From assembly GCA_900543415.1 (NCBI GenBank), contig UQRE01000001.1, positions 114,606 through 178,605 on the forward strand: a stretch of 64,000 bases of DNA. The letters run 5' to 3'. This DNA comes from an uncultured Dorea sp. GTDB lineage: Bacteria > Bacillota > Clostridia > Lachnospirales > Lachnospiraceae. Made by a program: the position numbers and the translations under genes. Shown piece after piece: positions 8,975 through 17,054 of this stretch; the stretch's first letter is position 1, and each line of letters starts with the position of its first letter. The notes below the pieces were generated by a model. That model was given only the letters and a program-made list of their open reading frames with translations, did no database searches and had not been told where the DNA came from.

Positions 8975-9047
8975 AAAGGAATCTGAAACCCTTGATTTTA
9001 CGGGGCTGAAGATTCCGAGAGATTATAAATGACAAAGGGAGGTAACA

Positions 9048-12000
9048 ATGGAAAGAGGAACAAGGCAGAAGAACAGAAGACGCGTGCTTGTCCCGCGTTT
9101 TTTGGCATGGGTGATGGCAGTTGCAATGCTTGCGGGAACAATCAGCTTTCCGGTACAGGCTGAGGAAACTGCTGAGACACTTGCTGCGTGGAATTATGAA
9201 AAGGCGGCAGATGCACCGGATGCAGATTTATTACAGACCGGGGCTGTGACTGGCAGTGGAATTCTGAGTCTGGAAGCAGGACCGGAATATACGGGATTTT
9301 CGTCCGGCGGACTGAATTCCAAATCATGGAAAAACGGAGGAAACTGGCAGATATCCAATATTAATGCGGCTGAATATGAAAATCTGACATTTTCAGCATC
9401 CATGCGGTCTTCAAAAACAGGACCGAGAAAATTTCAACTGCAGTATTCCGCAGACGGAATGGAATGGAATCCGGTTGAAGGGAGTGATGTGGAAGTTACA
9501 TCCACATCCATGAGTGAGAAATGGAGCAGCCTGCCGCTTCCGGCATCGCTGGCAGGGACAACCTTCAGTCTTCGGATTGTACTGACAGATAGAGTGGCTG
9601 CGTCCGGAGACGGAAGTGCATTTAGAGCAAACGGAACGAATACGATTAATAAAATTAAAATTGAAGGGGCGAAAAGCTCCGGAGGAAGTGGGAAGCCACA
9701 GGAAGTATGTGCGCCGGTCACATCCAACATTGCAGACGGCGAAGTACCGGCAGGAACTGTTGTGACACTGGGATGTGATACAAAAGGAGCAGTGATCCAT
9801 TATACAGTGAACGGTGGAGACAAGAATGTTTACGGACAGCCAATCACGCTGACGGAGGATTCCACCATCACTGCATATGCTGCAAAAGAAGGTTACGAGA
9901 GTAGTTCTGTATCAACATTTACATATACAATTGCAGACACGAAGCCGGCAACACCGGATGCTGAGGTTGGCTCCTGCCTGACAGAGCTTCCTGACGGAGC
10001 TGTGTTCGTAATGTATAATCCTGCAAATAAAAAAGTGATGTCGTCCGCAGCAAGCAGAACAAAACTGTCAGCATTGGACGCAGAGCCAAATGAAGCCGAT
10101 ACACTGACTGCCCCGTCTGGTTCTGCAGTGATGAAAGCATCCCTGGACAGTGAGAACGGTTACTATACACTGACTTGCGGTGGAAAATATCTTACATCCG
10201 GAGCAAACGGAAATAGCCTTACATTTGAAGATACCGCAAGTGACTACAGTCTTTGGTCGGTGGAAAAAGCAGATGACAATGGCGGTTTCTTTGTAAAAAA
10301 TGTCAATGCGGAATATGGTGGAAACAAGAATCAGTATATTGAATATTATAGGACATTCACCACATATGGGAAAAATAGTTCATCGAAACCGGATGCCTAT
10401 CTGATGCGGTTTTACAAGGCAAAGGAAACTGCATCAGTTGATGAGAGCGTTGTGTTCACAGCAGCACAGTGGGCAGGAAATGCAAATTATGAGAAGGCAG
10501 GAGCAGCAGAGAGCAAAAAAATTGCCGGGGATTTATATGCGGCAAATGATATGCTGGATACAGAGACGGAATTCACAGCAGTAGTAAACGAAAGCGAGGT
10601 GCAGCCGTATTCGACAGCTAAGAGTTCTGCAACAGGCTCCACTTCCTATTATATGGGAGGAAAAGGACTTGGATCCGGTAAGGCAGATTATATTCAGCTT
10701 GCTTTATCATCATACGGATATGGAAAGATGGGGCTTTCTTTCCGGCTTCGCGCAAGCAACACAGGAGCAGGAGCTTTCCAGATGCAGTATTCAACGGATG
10801 GAAAAGAATTCCACAATTTTACCACAGGAAACTATTCCTACAAATATACGGCATATGGTGCGGACGGAAGTTCCAGCGATGTAACTAAGTCCGGAAAGAT
10901 TATAGACGGAATTGCAAAGACAAGCCTGGCGCCTGCAAACTATATCAGCTTTCATTTTGATGTTCCGGCAGAGGCTGATCATGCAAAACAGTTATACATT
11001 CGATTAGTTCCGGGCACAGAGCGGGCGAAAGGAGACGGAACACCTGCCGCTTCCGGCACGCTTCGTATGGATTCAGTCGTTTTAACTGGAAGCCCGGTGA
11101 CAGCAGCGGATCTTTGCGGATATGTGACAGCAGATCCGGGAGCCGGTGAGATTTCAAAAGGAAGTGAGATTACGCTGACAAGCGCAACGGAAGGCGCTGA
11201 TATTTATTATTCCCTGAATAATGGTGAGTATGTGAAATATGATGAGACGAAGAAACCGGTTGTGTCAGAACTTCCGGCAACGATTCGGACCTATGCAAAA
11301 AAGGAAGGGATGACGGACAGTATTAAGGTTATCTATACGTATACAGCAGGAAAAGTAAAGAGCGTAAAGGCAACTCCGAATGGCGGGGCAGTTCTGAAAG
11401 ATACGGAAGTGGCTTTGAAATGTGATACGGACGGGGCATCCATCTTTGTATCTGCGGATAATGGAGAAACGTGGGAAGAATATACCGATAAACTGAAACT
11501 CACAGAACTTCCGAAAACATATTTTGTAAAAGCAACAAAAGAAGGATATGAAGACAGCAGTATTGTCACACTGAATTACACAGAACGAACGAATGAAAAA
11601 TACAATCTTTATTTTGGACAGCTGCATTCACACACAAATTATTCGGATGGATCTGGGAGCTGTGAAGATGCGTATAAGCATGCATCAGCGGTAGACAATC
11701 TGGATTTCCTTGCAGTGACAGATCATTCCAACTCATTCGACAATGCAGACGCCGCATCTATCGCAGATGGATCAGTCAGCGGTGAATGGGTGGAGGGACA
11801 TGCACTTGCAGATAAGTATACGACAAAGGACTTTGTCTCCATATTCGGGTATGAAATGACATGGTCCAATGGACTTGGCCATGTGAATACATTTAACACA
11901 GATGGATTCCAGAGCAGAACACAGTCTGATTACACGACTTATAGTACTGCCTTGCAGAATTATTATGCTACATTGAAGACAGATGCGGATTCCATCACAC

Positions 12001-14777
12001 AGTTTAATCATCCGGGAACAACATTTGGTGATTTCAGTGATTTTTCTTACTATGATGAAGAGATTGATAATCTGATTACGATGATCGAGGTTGGAAATGG
12101 AGAGGGCGCTGTGGGAAGTTCCGGATACTTCCCGTCTTACGAGTACTATCAGAGAGCGTTGGACAAGGGATGGCATGTAGCACCGACGAACAATCAGGAC
12201 AACCACAAAGGGCTCTGGGGCGATGCGAATACGACGAGAAGTGTTGTGTTGGCAGATAGTCTGACCAGGGAAAATATTTACGATGCGATGAGAAACTATC
12301 GTGTATATGCAACAGAGGATAATGACTTGAACATTTATTATACGCTGGATGGTTACGAGATGGGCACGATTCTTAGCAAAGATCAGACTGGCGATACTGT
12401 GACATTAAAGGCAGACATTTCAGATGCAACTGATACAGCCATCGGAAATGTACAGGTGATCACAAATGGAGGTCTGGTACTGGATGAGAAAAACGTGGAA
12501 GGAAACAAAGAATCTGTAGAGTTCCAGGTAAATAACAAGTATTCTTACTATTACCTGAAGATTACAGAGGCAGATGGAGATATTGCAGTTACAGCGCCGG
12601 TATGGGTAGGTGAGGTAGAAGCGGCAGGAATCAACAGCATTTCTACAGATGACGTACTTCCGGTGAAGGGACAGGCACTGAAGGTAGACTTAAGTTTATA
12701 TAATAATGAAACATCGGATATGGAAATTGAGTCAATCGATTTCAAAGTAGATGGAGAAGTAGTAAACAGTGTGGATCTGAAAGAGGCAGGACTTGACAAA
12801 GTTGCCGCAATGGGAACTGCTGAGTATTCTTTCGATTATACATATGACAAAGTCGGCAGCATGGAGATGCAGGCTGTCGTGAAGGCGAAATTAAATGGAG
12901 TTCAGAAACAGTACAGCAGTGTTCTGAAACTGACATATGTGACACCGGAGATGGTTACGAATGTCATCATCGACGGTACACATTACAACGATTACGTAAC
13001 CGGATATTATGGCGGAAATGTCGGGAACTTTACAAAGATTGCAGGAAACAAAAATATCAAAGTAAATGTAGTTACCGATGAGATTACACCGGAAATGCTA
13101 GATGATTGCGCATTATTGATTATTTCCGCACCGGCTAAGAAGAATGGTACAGCTAACGCAGGGGATTACAAGGTATCACATTTTTCGGATGAGTTTATCC
13201 AGATGGTAAAAGCTTACACCGACAAGGGCGGAACGTTAATTGCCTGTGGAATTGCAGATTATCAGGATACAACCAGCGGACAGACGGCAACTGAGATGAA
13301 TAAGCTGCTCAGTGCAGTCGGAGCCACAACAACACTGAACAGTGATGAGGCATATGACGAGGTCAATAACGGAGGTCAGCCGTATCGGCTTTATCTGAAA
13401 AACTATAATGCAGATTCTCCGTATCTGGCAGGCGCGGTTGGCGATAAGACAAACGAGGATGGCAGCGTAATCGAAGGACAAAAATACAGCGCGTACAGCG
13501 GCTGTACGGTAAATCTGGATGCAGACGCTGTTGCGGCAGGTAAGGCTGAGCCTCTGGTAACGGGATATGACACAACCTATTCGATTGACTGTAAGGATGA
13601 AAATGGTAATAAAGTGGCAGGAACACCCGGATATATTGACAAAGGAAGTATGGTGGCAATTGCACATGAAAAACTTCCAAGTGGCGCCAATGTGTTTGTA
13701 TCAGGAACTGTATTTATCTCAGACTTTGAGGTGAAAGCTGAACTCGATAACAACTGGGATCTTCCATATTTGAATAAGACCATTGCAGATAACATATTGG
13801 ATCAGGTTACTGTAGAACTGCCGGTATCTGCCATTGCAGACGTCAGAAAAGCAAACATGGGTGATGTATTTACCATCGAAGGATATGTGACAGCGGGAAC
13901 AAGCAATGAGAATACAAAGTTCTTTGATGCCATCTATCTTCAGGATGATACCGCGGGAATTACGGTATTCCCATATGCGCAGGCCGGTCTGGAAATTGGG
14001 ACAAAGATGAAGATTACCGGTTATGTAGATGCATATCAGGGAGACAAAGAGATTCAGATTATCAGCAGCAAGATTTTGGCGGATGAGGAGAAGAGAATAT
14101 ACGAACCGGAAAAATTAAGCGCTGCAAAAGCTATGGATTACGAGGCGAACGGTGGAAAACTGGTAGAGGTTACCGGAACCGTGACGAAAGTGGTAACAGA
14201 CGCAGAAGGGACAGGCGTAGCACAGTTCTGGCTGGATGACGGAAGCGGTTCTGAGGCAAATGTATTCATTGACGGATATATTTTATCAGGAACGACAGGA
14301 ACAAATCAGTTGGCATCTATTGTAAAAGAAGGAGCGAAAATCACGGCAGCAGGAATTGTTTACATGCATCCAGAAGGAAGTTCAGATGAAAGTGTTACTT
14401 GTATACGGGTTCGTGATTGTGATGAAATTAAACTGGCCGAAGCAGGTTCCGGAGATGGTGGAAACACCGGAGATAACGGAAACAGCGGAAATACAGGAAA
14501 TACCGGAAACAGCGGAAATACAGGAAACACCGGAGATAACGGAAACAGCGGAAATACAGGAAACAGCGGAAATACAGGAAACAGCGGAAATACCGGAAAT
14601 ACTGGAAACAGCGGGAATACCGGAAATACTGGAAATGGCAGCAATACCGGAACTGTGACAGCAAAGACAGGAGATCAGGCATCGGTTATGGTTTGCGCAT
14701 TATTCCTGATTCTATCGGGTGCAGCGATAATGCTGGTAGTTGTATACCGCAGAAAAGTGCAAAACAGAAAACCGTAA
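9048..14777 (+). CDS. Giant secreted PHP-domain (CehA/McbA-type) metallohydrolase, wall-anchored
   Basis: 1909 residues. An N-terminal signal peptide has basic residues then FLAWVMAVAMLAGTISFPVQA. Next come chitobiase/hexosaminidase C-terminal-type modules with GAVIHYTVNGG-like repeats (about 220-295, 690-765, 770-845). The PHP domain begins near 855 with HSHTNYSDG (860-868); other likely metal ligands are TDHS (H893), FNHPG (H988) and QDNH (D1051, H1053). A glutamine-amidotransferase-like region (about 1300-1480) and a bacterial OB-fold region (about 1590-1680) follow, then a Gly/Asn/Thr/Ser linker (about 1797-1866), an AKTGD motif resembling LPXTG-type sorting signals, a hydrophobic helix and a basic tail. 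It probably cleaves phosphoesters outside the cell, possibly of nucleic acids given the OB fold; the substrate is inference. GGGAGG precedes the ATG. Confidence 0.85.
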   Translation: MERGTRQKNRRRVLVPRFLAWVMAVAMLAGTISFPVQAEETAETLAAWNYEKAADAPDADLLQTGAVTGSGILSLEAGPEYTGFSSGGLNSKSWKNGGNWQISNINAAEYENLTFSASMRSSKTGPRKFQLQYSADGMEWNPVEGSDVEVTSTSMSEKWSSLPLPASLAGTTFSLRIVLTDRVAASGDGSAFRANGTNTINKIKIEGAKSSGGSGKPQEVCAPVTSNIADGEVPAGTVVTLGCDTKGAVIHYTVNGGDKNVYGQPITLTEDSTITAYAAKEGYESSSVSTFTYTIADTKPATPDAEVGSCLTELPDGAVFVMYNPANKKVMSSAASRTKLSALDAEPNEADTLTAPSGSAVMKASLDSENGYYTLTCGGKYLTSGANGNSLTFEDTASDYSLWSVEKADDNGGFFVKNVNAEYGGNKNQYIEYYRTFTTYGKNSSSKPDAYLMRFYKAKETASVDESVVFTAAQWAGNANYEKAGAAESKKIAGDLYAANDMLDTETEFTAVVNESEVQPYSTAKSSATGSTSYYMGGKGLGSGKADYIQLALSSYGYGKMGLSFRLRASNTGAGAFQMQYSTDGKEFHNFTTGNYSYKYTAYGADGSSSDVTKSGKIIDGIAKTSLAPANYISFHFDVPAEADHAKQLYIRLVPGTERAKGDGTPAASGTLRMDSVVLTGSPVTAADLCGYVTADPGAGEISKGSEITLTSATEGADIYYSLNNGEYVKYDETKKPVVSELPATIRTYAKKEGMTDSIKVIYTYTAGKVKSVKATPNGGAVLKDTEVALKCDTDGASIFVSADNGETWEEYTDKLKLTELPKTYFVKATKEGYEDSSIVTLNYTERTNEKYNLYFGQLHSHTNYSDGSGSCEDAYKHASAVDNLDFLAVTDHSNSFDNADAASIADGSVSGEWVEGHALADKYTTKDFVSIFGYEMTWSNGLGHVNTFNTDGFQSRTQSDYTTYSTALQNYYATLKTDADSITQFNHPGTTFGDFSDFSYYDEEIDNLITMIEVGNGEGAVGSSGYFPSYEYYQRALDKGWHVAPTNNQDNHKGLWGDANTTRSVVLADSLTRENIYDAMRNYRVYATEDNDLNIYYTLDGYEMGTILSKDQTGDTVTLKADISDATDTAIGNVQVITNGGLVLDEKNVEGNKESVEFQVNNKYSYYYLKITEADGDIAVTAPVWVGEVEAAGINSISTDDVLPVKGQALKVDLSLYNNETSDMEIESIDFKVDGEVVNSVDLKEAGLDKVAAMGTAEYSFDYTYDKVGSMEMQAVVKAKLNGVQKQYSSVLKLTYVTPEMVTNVIIDGTHYNDYVTGYYGGNVGNFTKIAGNKNIKVNVVTDEITPEMLDDCALLIISAPAKKNGTANAGDYKVSHFSDEFIQMVKAYTDKGGTLIACGIADYQDTTSGQTATEMNKLLSAVGATTTLNSDEAYDEVNNGGQPYRLYLKNYNADSPYLAGAVGDKTNEDGSVIEGQKYSAYSGCTVNLDADAVAAGKAEPLVTGYDTTYSIDCKDENGNKVAGTPGYIDKGSMVAIAHEKLPSGANVFVSGTVFISDFEVKAELDNNWDLPYLNKTIADNILDQVTVELPVSAIADVRKANMGDVFTIEGYVTAGTSNENTKFFDAIYLQDDTAGITVFPYAQAGLEIGTKMKITGYVDAYQGDKEIQIISSKILADEEKRIYEPEKLSAAKAMDYEANGGKLVEVTGTVTKVVTDAEGTGVAQFWLDDGSGSEANVFIDGYILSGTTGTNQLASIVKEGAKITAAGIVYMHPEGSSDESVTCIRVRDCDEIKLAEAGSGDGGNTGDNGNSGNTGNTGNSGNTGNTGDNGNSGNTGNSGNTGNSGNTGNTGNSGNTGNTGNGSNTGTVTAKTGDQASVMVCALFLILSGAAIMLVVVYRRKVQNRKP
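14452..14655 (+). repeat. GGAAAYACHGG-type tandem repeat coding NTGNSG linker
   Basis: Near-perfect 9- and 18-base units coding Gly-Asn-Thr-Gly and Gly-Asn-Ser-Gly fill about 200 bases near the 3' end of the PHP gene. It would span the cell wall between the enzyme domains and the anchor. Such arrays change length by slippage, so strains probably differ here. Confidence 0.9.
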
Positions 14778-14823
14778 ATTGTGAGAAACAGAGTAGTTAC
14801 GTGAACGTAAAAAGGTGAGGAAT

Positions 14824-15990
14824 ATGAAAAAGATCAAACTCTCACCAATAAAGAAGGCAGGTGGCCGGGTGCTGGTAACAGTGCTGGCCGCCCTTTCTTT
14901 TATTGGATTATTGTATGCAGCCAACATGAACAGACCAACTTATCAGAGCAGCGATACGTCCGGAATTGAGTATGAAGTCGGCAAAGTTACAGGAATATTG
15001 GCAGATAACACAACGATAGATGAAAACAATGGCGGAATCTGGCGGGGAAGCATGGAACTTCAGGTTGAAATACTGACCGGCCGTTATAAAGGAGAAACCA
15101 CGTATGTAACCAATTATTTTAGCTCTCTGTACAATGTCAGGGTGAGCCAGGGAGATAAAGTATCGATTCGGATTGATACAGGTGACAGCGGTTATCAGGT
15201 ATCCATTTATAATTATTACAGAGTGCCGCAAATGCTCGGATGTGTTGCAGCATTCGTACTTCTTTTAATTGTTATCGGAGGGAAAAAGGGGGCAAAGTCA
15301 GCAGCAGCTTTGATCTTTACAATGGTTTGCATCATCGGAATCCTGCTCCCGCTTTCACTGAAAGGATATTCGCCATTGTGGATTACGATATTTATTATAT
15401 TAATCTGCAATTTATTGACCTTTTTCCTGATTGATGGAATTCAGACAAAGACAATCATAGCATCGGCAGGAAGCGTATGCGGAGTGCTTGCGGGGGCCGC
15501 ATTTGCACTTGCAGCACAGTGGATGATGTCTGTGACTACACTTCAGACAGAAGAAGCGGAGACCTTACTGTTGATTACGACAACCACAAAATTGGAATTA
15601 AAGGATTTATTCCTGTGCGGCATTCTTATCGCTTGTATGGGAGCGGTCATGGATGTGTCGATGAGTATAGCGTCTGCTGTTGCTGAGATTCACAGTGTGA
15701 ATCCGCAGTTAGAAACATGGGAGTTATTTAGATCGGGGATGAATATCGGACGTGATGCGATGGGAACCATGTCGAATACATTGATTCTCGCATTTGCCGG
15801 AAATTCATTTAATATGCTGCTGATGATTTATTCCTATGGAATCGGATTTCAACAACTGATGAATACAGATTTTATTGCGGTAGAAGTGATAAGAAGTATC
15901 GCGGGCAGTATCGGTATTATCTGTACGGTTCCTATCGTTGCATTTATGGCGGGAGCCGCATTTGGTAAAAAACAGAAAAGATTGCGTTAG
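14824..15990 (+). CDS. YibE/F family membrane protein
   Basis: 388 residues. One N-terminal membrane helix (about 15-32) is followed by an extracytoplasmic domain of about 100 residues (EVGKVTGILADNTT..., VTNYFSSLYNVRVSQGD) and then seven or eight helices (about 135-385), the architecture of the YibE/F family, whose function is not established. The ATG at 14824 is preferred over a GTG at 14815 because AAAGGTGAGG lies at the right distance before it. It starts 46 bases after the PHP gene and is probably co-transcribed with it; the link between the two is unknown. Confidence 0.85.
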   Translation: MKKIKLSPIKKAGGRVLVTVLAALSFIGLLYAANMNRPTYQSSDTSGIEYEVGKVTGILADNTTIDENNGGIWRGSMELQVEILTGRYKGETTYVTNYFSSLYNVRVSQGDKVSIRIDTGDSGYQVSIYNYYRVPQMLGCVAAFVLLLIVIGGKKGAKSAAALIFTMVCIIGILLPLSLKGYSPLWITIFIILICNLLTFFLIDGIQTKTIIASAGSVCGVLAGAAFALAAQWMMSVTTLQTEEAETLLLITTTTKLELKDLFLCGILIACMGAVMDVSMSIASAVAEIHSVNPQLETWELFRSGMNIGRDAMGTMSNTLILAFAGNSFNMLLMIYSYGIGFQQLMNTDFIAVEVIRSIAGSIGIICTVPIVAFMAGAAFGKKQKRLR

Positions 15991-16016
15991 GAATGTTAAA
16001 GATATGTTCTTCAGGG

Positions 16017-16088
16017 GTTCTCTAATCGGAGAACTTTCCTTTAATATGAAAAAGAAGCAGGACAATGGGAGACCCAATGCCCTGCTTC
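16017..16088. terminator. Paired terminator hairpins between convergent genes
   Basis: A GTTCTC/GAGAAC hairpin (16017-16034) followed by TTTCCTTT can end the rightward YibE/F transcript. A larger hairpin, GAAGCAGG with CCTGCTTC (16054-16088) plus inner TGGG/CCCA, has a T-rich tail on the minus strand and can end leftward transcription from 16537. Confidence 0.7.
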
Positions 16089-16092
16089 CTGT

Positions 16093-16537
16093 TTATTCAG
16101 AATGAACAGGAATATATTTTTGATTACGACTTTTAGGTTTAGCGGGAATCGTCATTTTAAGCTGGCCGCTTGCCAGTAGAGGATTCAAATATTTTTTTGT
16201 AAAATAAGTGAGATTTCGATAACCAATAAATGAGCAAATTTCTTGTTTGCTTTTTTCTGTTATACAAAAATCCAAGACTGCGTGTAGGATGTCCTGTGGT
16301 TTATCTTGCGCACTAACTTGGTCACTGACTAAGTTTTTCTGACTAAGATGGTAATTCACATTTATACTTCAGAGTGAAATTTCTTAGATCTTTGAAGCCG
16401 CAAAATGCTGCAAGCTCTTTCTTTGATTTTGATTTTGTGCAGAAAGCCAAAATCTGTTCAGATACTGCTGAAGGTGCAGAATCTTGGTGGGTAACTTGGT
16501 GGATGTCACCCACTAAGTTGTGGTTCATATCTTTCAA
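16093..16537 (-). pseudogene. Remnant of a C-terminal winged-helix tail (Fic or AlbA_2/RecG-like protein)
   Basis: Two overlapping leftward frames (16537-16343 and 16359-16093) code related segments: AVSEQILAFCTKSKSKKELAAF then ILHAVLDFCITEKSKQEICSF. The second ends LNPLLASGQLKMTIPAKPKS, a tail seen at the C-terminus of some Fic-family and AlbA_2/RecG-like DNA-binding proteins. The first copy breaks after DLRNFTLKY and shifts frame. I read it as the tail of a larger lost gene with a duplicated winged helix. It might still make two small proteins, but the broken repeat argues against that. Confidence 0.55.
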
Positions 16538-16615
16538 AAAGGATAGTGTGTATGGATGAACTCTAATATAATAGTGTTTAATTTTTCAAAAAAAGAGGTT
16601 CTCTTTTGTGTATTT

Positions 16616-16655
16616 CCTTTCGTGCCATATTCATGTATAATAGTAGCACGAAAGG
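16616..16655 (+). promoter_or_regulatory. Promoter with palindromic operator before the abiEi fragment
   Basis: CCTTTCGTGC (16616-16625) and GCACGAAAGG (16646-16655) are perfect reverse complements flanking a TATAAT (16636-16641). AbiEi antitoxins are known to repress their own promoters by binding inverted repeats, and this repeat brackets the -10 in that way. The right arm also touches the ribosome site AAAGGAAG. Confidence 0.7.
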
Positions 16656-16667
16656 AAGTGATGGGGC

Positions 16668-17054
16668 ATGACAAAATTGGAACGGTTTGCACAGCTGGAC
16701 GGTCTTCTAGCAGAGCAGGACGGGATGCTACAAACTTCTCAGGCGATTGCCAGAGGAATTGTAAAACCTATTTTTTATGAATATATAAAAGAGCGAAAAT
16801 TAGAACAGGTTGCCCACGGGATTTATGTTTCTGAAGGTGCCTGGGTAGATGCTATGTTCCTTTTGCATCTGCGATGCAATCAGGCAGTGTTTTCCCACGA
16901 ATCGGCCTTGTTTTTTCATGATTTGACTGACAGAGAACCCTCCCAATATTCTGTTACAGTACGGCGTGGTTATAGTCCGACTCGCTTAAAAGCAGAACTT
17001 GTGTGGATGTTGCGAAAGGAAGACAGCAGGCAAAGCTTTATGCAGATTTATTAG
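16668..17054 (+). pseudogene. Truncated AbiEi-type antitoxin (type IV toxin-antitoxin)
   Basis: The first about 110 residues match the AbiEi pattern: an N-terminal winged helix (LAEQDGMLQTSQAIARGIVK, then RKLEQVAHGIYVSEGAW) and the conserved FSHESALFFHDLTDREP and YSVTVRRGYSPTRLK. Full antitoxins are about 200 residues; here homology stops near 16998, and the last 17 residues are out-of-frame hsdR sequence. The C-terminal domain and the partner AbiEii nucleotidyltransferase toxin are absent. The promoter and operator remain intact, so a stable DNA-binding fragment could still be made and still act on that operator. Confidence 0.8.

Larger units (their letters stand above)
7467..9027. mobile_element. 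Decayed insertion sequence with 19-bp terminal inverted repeats
   Basis: TATAATCTCTCGGAATCTT at 7467-7485 recurs as its exact reverse complement at 9009-9027. Between them lies only a leftward transposase remnant, so these are the ends of a 1561-bp element. No convincing target-site duplication is seen, which fits an old or rearranged insertion. The right end stops 20 bases before the start codon of the next gene and separates that gene from its ancestral upstream DNA. The transposase type is DDE, IS4/IS1182-like; I do not assign a named IS. Confidence 0.85.

Noticed and set aside
7459..9040. Target-site duplication flanking the IS
   Set aside because: ACAAA occurs on both sides but not directly next to the repeat ends, so it is not a proper duplication.
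14452..14655. Regular repeats that might suggest a CRISPR array
   Set aside because: Units are 9-18 bases with no unique spacers and lie in frame inside a coding region.
14360..14682. Long frames in other phases and on the opposite strand over the Gly-Asn repeat
   Set aside because: They are artefacts of the repeated codons and have simple Phe/Pro/Cys or Glu/Thr/Ile repeats.
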